A stretch of 33,802 nt of DNA from CAYJFX01 sp964370315 (GTDB taxonomy: Bacteria; Spirochaetota; Spirochaetia; Treponematales; Treponemataceae): NCBI GenBank assembly GCA_964370315.1, contig CAYJIS010000014.1, positions 1 through 33,802 on the forward strand. Direction: 5' to 3'. This document shows, in pieces, positions 29,389 through 33,802 of the stretch. The stretch's first letter is position 1; every line of letters begins with the position of its first letter. Under the pieces are notes generated by a model that ran no database searches, was not told the origin of the DNA, and saw only the letters and a list, made by a program, of their open reading frames with translations. A program made the translations under genes and the position numbers.

Positions 29389-29868
29389 AATTAACTCCTT
29401 TTGCACGTTTTACGTGATCATATTATTGAGGTTTTACTTTCAAAATAAAAACAACGTTTCTTTTTTTGTAGTAGATAAACTAGCGTTTATCTTTCCTCTT
29501 TGTTACAACATTCATTGTATGAACATAATCTACACGACTCTCATTACATGACAATAACAGAAGTCTAAACAAAACGTAAAAAAATATAACAGAAATATAA
29601 ACTTATTGGTTAAGTATATCCACAGATTACTCAGATTTATAGGATTTCTACTAGAACACACCACTAAGATACTGTGTTAAAATGAAACTCTTTTGCGCTA
29701 AAAATATAAAACATTTTTGTTTGTAGCCATCTTGTGGTGAGTTCGAGGGTACTCCAATATTCAAAAATAATAATCTGCGTAATGGATGCTCGACACACAG
29801 GTCGAACCCTACTGGCATTGTAAGGTGTCAACCTATGTGTTGACACCGATGACCAATCTATATGGCTT
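29389..29868. other. 480-bp gene-poor stretch with several inverted repeats
   Basis: No convincing gene. It holds three perfect inverted repeats: CACGT-TTT-ACGTG (29404-29416, next to the Shine-Dalgarno sequence of the secreted-protein gene), AGATAAAC-TAGC-GTTTATCT (29473-29492) and GGTGTCAAC/GTTGACACC (29824-29847, 6-base loop). The segment 29781-29850 is visibly less AT-rich than the rest and also has TCGAC/GTCGA (29790-29805). A minus-strand open frame (29664-29900, 78 codons) lacks a Shine-Dalgarno sequence and overlaps the response-regulator gene; it may be a remnant. I see no clear promoter, tRNA or terminator with a T-run. Confidence 0.5.
29824..29847. repeat. 9-bp inverted repeat after the response-regulator gene
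   Basis: GGTGTCAAC (29824-29832) and GTTGACACC (29839-29847) form a perfect hairpin 21 bases after the stop of the response-regulator gene. With no U-run it is not a standard terminator; it may protect the mRNA end or be a binding site. Confidence 0.5.
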
Positions 29869-30567
29869 TTATAGAGGAATGGAAAAGCGGTAGCCTGCAC
29901 CCCAGACGGTTTGAATAAATATAGGGTTAGAGCTATCTATTTCTATTTTTTCACGTAGGCGATTTATATGGACGGTAACAGTTGCAATGTCTCCATAAGT
30001 GTCTTCGCCCCAAATTCTGTCAAATAGTTTTTCTCGTGAGAAAACGGTATCTGGATTTGTTGCCATAAGATAGAGAATTTCGTATTCTTTGTGAGCTAGG
30101 GAAATTTCTTTAGACGCAATAAATACCCTTCTTGATTTAGGGATAATACGCATGTTTCCAATTGTTATCTCATTATCTGGTATTTTTTTGTTTTCGCCTG
30201 TTAATCTATCATAGTTTGCAATATGACTTTTTACTCTCGCAACAAGTACTGCAGGTGAAAATGGCTTTACAAGATAATCTACTGCCCCAAGAGACAATCC
30301 TCTTATGGTATCAATTTCTTCTTTTTTCGCCGTAACAAAGATAATAGGGATCTGCTTAACCTTTTGTATTTCTTTACAAATTTCAAAACCTGTTTTGTTT
30401 GGAAGCATTACATCGAGAACGATTAAGTTATAAGTATTATTAAGAGCAAGTTTTAAACCTCTTTCTCCATCACTTTCTGTTGTAACTTGAAAATCCGATG
30501 CTTCTAGATAGTCTCTTTGTAAATCTGAAATGAGGGTGTCATCTTCTATAATTAAAACTTTCTTCAT
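29869..30567 (-). CDS. OmpR-family response regulator
   Basis: A 232-residue DNA-binding regulator. Receiver domain (1-~115): acidic pair Asp9/Asp10 (IIEDD), phosphoacceptor Asp52 (LIVLDVMLP), Thr79 and Lys101 (DYLVKPFSP). The C-terminal winged helix (from ~135) has LAHKEYEILYLMATNPDTVF, SREKLFDRIWG, VTVHINRLREKIE and the final VWGAGYRF. The start is one base after the histidine-kinase stop, with its Shine-Dalgarno sequence (AGAAGGA) inside the kinase end, so the pair is co-translated. It likely controls the upstream ABC transporter genes in response to the kinase's envelope signal (inferred from context). Confidence 0.95.
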   Translation of the reverse strand: MKKVLIIEDDTLISDLQRDYLEASDFQVTTESDGERGLKLALNNTYNLIVLDVMLPNKTGFEICKEIQKVKQIPIIFVTAKKEEIDTIRGLSLGAVDYLVKPFSPAVLVARVKSHIANYDRLTGENKKIPDNEITIGNMRIIPKSRRVFIASKEISLAHKEYEILYLMATNPDTVFSREKLFDRIWGEDTYGDIATVTVHINRLREKIEIDSSNPIFIQTVWGAGYRFSIPL

Positions 30568-30568
30568 A

Positions 30569-32080
30569 TTATCCTTCTATGCGCAATTTTTTTATGAGTG
30601 GTAAGGTAAGTATCATTTTTAAGCCATTATCATTTTGAGCTTCAATCGTGCCGTTGTGTCCCTCTATTATTTGTTTAGCAATAGCGAGTCCGAGTCCATG
30701 GCCTTGAGAACTCCTATCCCTAGATGAATCTTCTCTGTAAAAGCGCAAAAACAACTTTTCAAGTGAAGCTTCACTGACTCCTTCTCCGTCATCAGCAATG
30801 CTAATTATAATGGCATCACCATCAGCTTTTGTAATGATAGAAATGTGCACTTTTTCATGGGCTCTGTGTTTTGAGCTATTTTCTATAATGTTTAATAAGA
30901 CACGTGAAAACTCATTTGTATCAAGATTTACAATATGGGGAGTATGCATTTTATGATGAACGCAAATGTGAATATTCTTTTGTAGCATTTCGTTTTCACG
31001 AATTTCTACAAAATTATTTATGTACGAAATAATATCTATTTCTTTTTGCTTGAATACAAAGGTTTTATTATCATGCTTAGAAAGGGTCGCCAAATTGTTT
31101 ACAAGGTTTTCTAAATCTATTGTACTCGTATATATGGCCTTATAATAGCGCTTCTTTTGTTCTTGCGTATTTGCAATATTATCTATAAGTCCTTCTACAT
31201 ATCCTTTTATAGATGTTAGAGGTGTTCTAAAGTCGTGTGAAATATCAGCTATAAGAGTTTTTCTAAAGTTTTCAATTTCTATGCGTTCTTGCACTGACAT
31301 TTTTAAGCTTTCTCTCATGTTGTCAAAGCTTTTGTATACTTGTAAAAACTCGTCATCTTTTTTGTAATCTATTTTTACATCAAAGTTACCTTGTGCAATT
31401 TGGTCTGTTGCGTGATGTAACTTATTGAGGGGTGCAAGTACCATCTTACTATTTATTTTTGTAATTGCGGTGTTTACAACAACAATAATGAGTAAAAGGG
31501 ATGCAAGAAAATATATGAGTGCTTCAAATATGTATTGAAAAATATATGATGGCCTAGGAGGAGTATTTCGAAAATCCTTTTCTGCATATACAATAACATT
31601 GTTGTATGTTTGCTTTATGTAGGCTTCTTCTTTGCTTGAAACAATGGTATTGTCCATGTCTTTTGTTTGCTCGATGAAATTTTGAAGTGCAGGTGTGTTC
31701 TTTAATGTACCATATAATGTCTTACCATCTTTTTGCACACGAAATGAGTAACCTAAGCGCAAAAGTTCACTTTCTAACTTATTTAATATTTCAGTTTGTT
31801 TAAAAAAATCTTTGTCTTCTTCTTTTTTTAGAAAATCTTTTGCATTATCGCCTAATTCGAAATATCGATCCCAATCATAACTGGCAATTTCGTTACTGTA
31901 TGCATAGAGTAAACTATTTGCCGAGTGAATATTTTCATCTCCCTCAAACAGTTCATTTAAAGAAGTCCAGTGCCTGTTTCCAATGCTACTAAATAGGATT
32001 GCCCCATAAATCACAAAAAACAGTATTGGAATACCTATAAGTAATATATTTGAAAGTAATAAGCTTTTTTTAATTGTCAT
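30569..32080 (-). CDS. Sensor histidine kinase
   Basis: A 503-residue membrane kinase. Span 1 (LLLSNILLIGIPILFFVIYG, ~6-25), a periplasmic sensor of about 150 residues rich in charged residues, span 2 (ALIYFLASLLLIIVVVNTAI), HAMP, HisKA with the phosphorylated His near 281 (ISHDFRTPLTSIKGYVEG), and HATPase_c with N box (LLNIIENSSKHR), G1 (IADDGEGVS), F (LFLRFYREDSSRD) and G2 (GHGLGLAIAKQII). All catalytic motifs are present. AGAGG precedes ATG 32080. It cannot be matched by eye to a known sensor type. The 77-base gap from the permease gene contains no terminator I can see, so it may be in the same operon as the ABC genes. Confidence 0.95.
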   Translation of the reverse strand: MTIKKSLLLSNILLIGIPILFFVIYGAILFSSIGNRHWTSLNELFEGDENIHSANSLLYAYSNEIASYDWDRYFELGDNAKDFLKKEEDKDFFKQTEILNKLESELLRLGYSFRVQKDGKTLYGTLKNTPALQNFIEQTKDMDNTIVSSKEEAYIKQTYNNVIVYAEKDFRNTPPRPSYIFQYIFEALIYFLASLLLIIVVVNTAITKINSKMVLAPLNKLHHATDQIAQGNFDVKIDYKKDDEFLQVYKSFDNMRESLKMSVQERIEIENFRKTLIADISHDFRTPLTSIKGYVEGLIDNIANTQEQKKRYYKAIYTSTIDLENLVNNLATLSKHDNKTFVFKQKEIDIISYINNFVEIRENEMLQKNIHICVHHKMHTPHIVNLDTNEFSRVLLNIIENSSKHRAHEKVHISIITKADGDAIIISIADDGEGVSEASLEKLFLRFYREDSSRDRSSQGHGLGLAIAKQIIEGHNGTIEAQNDNGLKMILTLPLIKKLRIEG

Positions 32081-32157
32081 GTTATACCTCTAACCCTTTT
32101 GGTATTGTACACAACATGGCTTTAACTTTTCTTAAATAAATATAAATTTTTTATAAA

Positions 32158-33372
32158 CTATTCGCTTGCCAATGCCTCTACTGGATCTAACTTTGACGCT
32201 TTCGATGCTGGGTGATACCCAAAGAATACGCCAACAAAAACACTGAATAAAAAGGCAAGTAATACGGCTATCCACTGTATGCCAAATACCCAACCAAGTA
32301 TTCTTGTTGCAATAAAACTTAAGATAAGCCCAAGTATTATTCCAAGAGATCCTCCAATAAGGGTAATTGCAGCTGACTCTACCAAAAATTGGCTTCGAAT
32401 AGCAAAGGGGGTTGCGCCCAATGCTTTTCTAATACCTATTTCTTTTTTGCGCTCTGTAACGGTAACAATCATAATGTTCATAATGCCTATTCCTCCAACT
32501 AAAAGGGAAATAGCGGCAACACTTGAAAGTAAAAGGCTCATAGTAGTCATAAGCTCGTTGTAGTTTTCGAGCATACTTGCCATAGACCACACATAAAGAA
32601 CATCTTCAGAATTGTATAAACTTTCAACATAGGCTTCAATTTGTTCAGATACTTCAGTTGTATAGTCTTGACTTGTTACCTTTATTTTTACCCCTGCTGC
32701 ATTTGCATTAGGTTGAACTTTTTTTTCATAAAAGCCTTGCGTAATATAATAAGACGAATTAAAATCTTCCCATCCGCTTCCTTCTTTGTCGGTAAGGACG
32801 CCAACAATTTCAAATCCAAAGAATTTATTGCGTGCACTCCCGCTTGAAACATCGAGCATAAGCGTTTTTCCAACTGCACTTTCATCAGGAAAAAAAGTTT
32901 CAGCTATATCGTGTCCTAGAATAATCTTTTGCATTCCAAGCTCATCGTCGGTAATACTAAACCACTCGCCATCTGCAAGCTCTGCTCCAACGCTTTGTAA
33001 ATAGCCCTCTTCAATAGCTTTAGCACTACCAGAGTACTCAGTAAGCCCATAGCGCAATGTTGAGCTTAAGTTATTTTCAAAATAAATTGCATCAAGATTT
33101 TCTGTATTATTCCAAATGTCTTCTCTAAAAGCTTCATCAAAGTTTAATACTATTGCGCCGCGTGATGCTCTGACTGCCTGCCCTCGACGAATTTCTAAGA
33201 TATCGAGCCCTTCATCACCAAAGGTTTCCGCCATATTTGCCGTTGCACTTTGGCCTAAAGTTGTAATAACTATAACAGCTGCAACACCTATAATTACACC
33301 TAAAAGAGATAAAATTGTACGTGTTTTATTGAGTCTATAATTTTGAAATGCATTTAATAAATCTTCAAACAT
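32158..33372 (-). CDS. MacB-type ABC transporter permease
   Basis: A 404-residue FtsX-like permease. One N-terminal span (TILSLLGVIIGVAAVIVITTLG, given as ~20-41), then a large extracytoplasmic MacB_PCD domain (~45-270). The C-terminal FtsX domain has three spans and the cytoplasmic motif TERKKEIGIRKALGATPFAI, ending YHPASKASKLDPVEALASE, a textbook MacB ending. Here the permease is separate from its ATPase, which precedes it by 14 bases. Such systems move signals, lipids, antimicrobial peptides or lipoproteins across the envelope by mechanotransmission; the substrate cannot be told. AAGGGAT precedes ATG 33372. Confidence 0.92.
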   Translation of the reverse strand: MFEDLLNAFQNYRLNKTRTILSLLGVIIGVAAVIVITTLGQSATANMAETFGDEGLDILEIRRGQAVRASRGAIVLNFDEAFREDIWNNTENLDAIYFENNLSSTLRYGLTEYSGSAKAIEEGYLQSVGAELADGEWFSITDDELGMQKIILGHDIAETFFPDESAVGKTLMLDVSSGSARNKFFGFEIVGVLTDKEGSGWEDFNSSYYITQGFYEKKVQPNANAAGVKIKVTSQDYTTEVSEQIEAYVESLYNSEDVLYVWSMASMLENYNELMTTMSLLLSSVAAISLLVGGIGIMNIMIVTVTERKKEIGIRKALGATPFAIRSQFLVESAAITLIGGSLGIILGLILSFIATRILGWVFGIQWIAVLLAFLFSVFVGVFFGYHPASKASKLDPVEALASE

Positions 33373-33386
33373 TTTGTATCCCTTTG

Positions 33387-33802
33387 TTAATGGCTTGCTA
33401 GCTTTGTATTGGATTTTTTATCAGATGCAATATTGCCATCTAAAATTTCTATGCAACGGTTTGCGCTGTGGCCAATGCCAGGGTCATGGGTAATAATAAC
33501 TACCGTTGTACCTAAGCTATTTATTTCTCGAAAAAGATTCATAACAGACTTACCTGTTTTAGAGTCTAATGCTCCAGTTGGCTCATCTGCTAATATTATT
33601 TCGGGGCGAGCTGCCAATGCTCTTGCTATGGCTGTTCGCTGCTTTTGCCCACCTGATAATTCATTTGGCCTGTGCCCCATTCTGTCTGCTAGTCCTACTT
33701 GGTCTAGTACTTCTTTGGCCCGTATTTTTCTGTCTTCAATTTCTAAGCCTTGGTAGCGTAGGGGAAGCATAACATTTTCAAGAACTGTCATGGTTGATAA
33801 AA
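33387..33802 (-). CDS. ABC transporter ATP-binding protein (MacB/LolD type), 5' end outside window
   Basis: The visible 137 residues are the C-terminal part of an ABC ATPase. The frame is open to the right edge, and codons before the ATG at 33791 (reading LST) continue the family sequence (usual NLL-x-T/S-x-T-x-x-ENV), so that ATG is internal. Seen: the signature LSGGQKQRTAIARAL, Walker B EIILADEPTGALDS, the D-loop and H-loop (VVIITHD). Walker A lies outside the window. It pairs with the MacB-type permease 14 bases downstream. A membrane-fusion protein gene (MacA-like) might lie further upstream. Confidence 0.93.
   Translation of the reverse strand, partial: LSTMTVLENVMLPLRYQGLEIEDRKIRAKEVLDQVGLADRMGHRPNELSGGQKQRTAIARALAARPEIILADEPTGALDSKTGKSVMNLFREINSLGTTVVIITHDPGIGHSANRCIEILDGNIASDKKSNTKLASH

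Noticed and set aside
29824..29847. Rho-independent terminator of the response-regulator gene
   Set aside because: The hairpin is perfect but no U-run follows on the minus strand.
29664..29900. 78-codon minus-strand frame as a gene
   Set aside because: It starts inside the response-regulator gene in another frame and lacks a Shine-Dalgarno; kept only as a possible remnant in the findings.

Overview
This AT-rich window most likely comes from a spirochaete of the Treponema/Spirochaeta group. The grounds are an omega subunit next to miaA, a DUF4954 beta-helix protein, a RarA fused to a large extra C-terminal domain, flagellar chaperones FliS/FlgN, and the order dxs-folP-cdaA-ybbR-acpS-truA, which I recall (unchecked) as treponeme-like. 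No phage, plasmid, CRISPR array or intact insertion sequence was seen; apart from two small intergenic islands it reads as chromosomal backbone.

Left part, mostly + strand (1-10506): the tail of an unidentified gene, tRNA-Pro(GGG), a multi-membrane-span chemotaxis receptor, rpoZ-miaA, a 29-codon basic gene of the AURKAIP1/COX24 (mS38-like) ribosomal type behind a structured leader, then a tightly packed operon dxs-folP-cdaA-ybbR-acpS-DUF2225-truA joining isoprenoid, folate, c-di-AMP, lipid and tRNA-modification genes. dxs has no ATG/GTG/TTG at its proper start; an ACG sits there behind a good Shine-Dalgarno sequence.

Middle, mostly - strand (10503-20492): DUF4954 protein, a small DtxR-type regulator, priA, a type-4 uracil-DNA glycosylase, acetolactate synthase, a flavodoxin-like protein and ftsH. 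A + strand DUF3784-like membrane protein that seems to have lost its N-terminus lies among them.

Right part (20592-33802): a sigma-28-type promoter before fliS-flgN, a 163-bp inverted-repeat element that carries that operon's terminator and supplies the -35 box of rarA, the rarA fusion gene, ilvE, a three-gene redox operon (NTF2-like protein, retinol-dehydrogenase-like SDR, CrtI-like FAD oxidoreductase), a secreted protein of unknown role, a 480-bp gene-poor stretch with structured islands, and an OmpR-type two-component system downstream of a MacB-like ABC transporter whose ATPase runs off the right edge.

The most striking regularity is regulatory: four genes (DUF4954, dtxR-like, udg, rarA) have a sigma-70 promoter whose -10 box ends five or six bases before the start codon, with no Shine-Dalgarno sequence. 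They should therefore be read from leaderless mRNAs, while the other genes of the window nearly all carry clear Shine-Dalgarno sequences.
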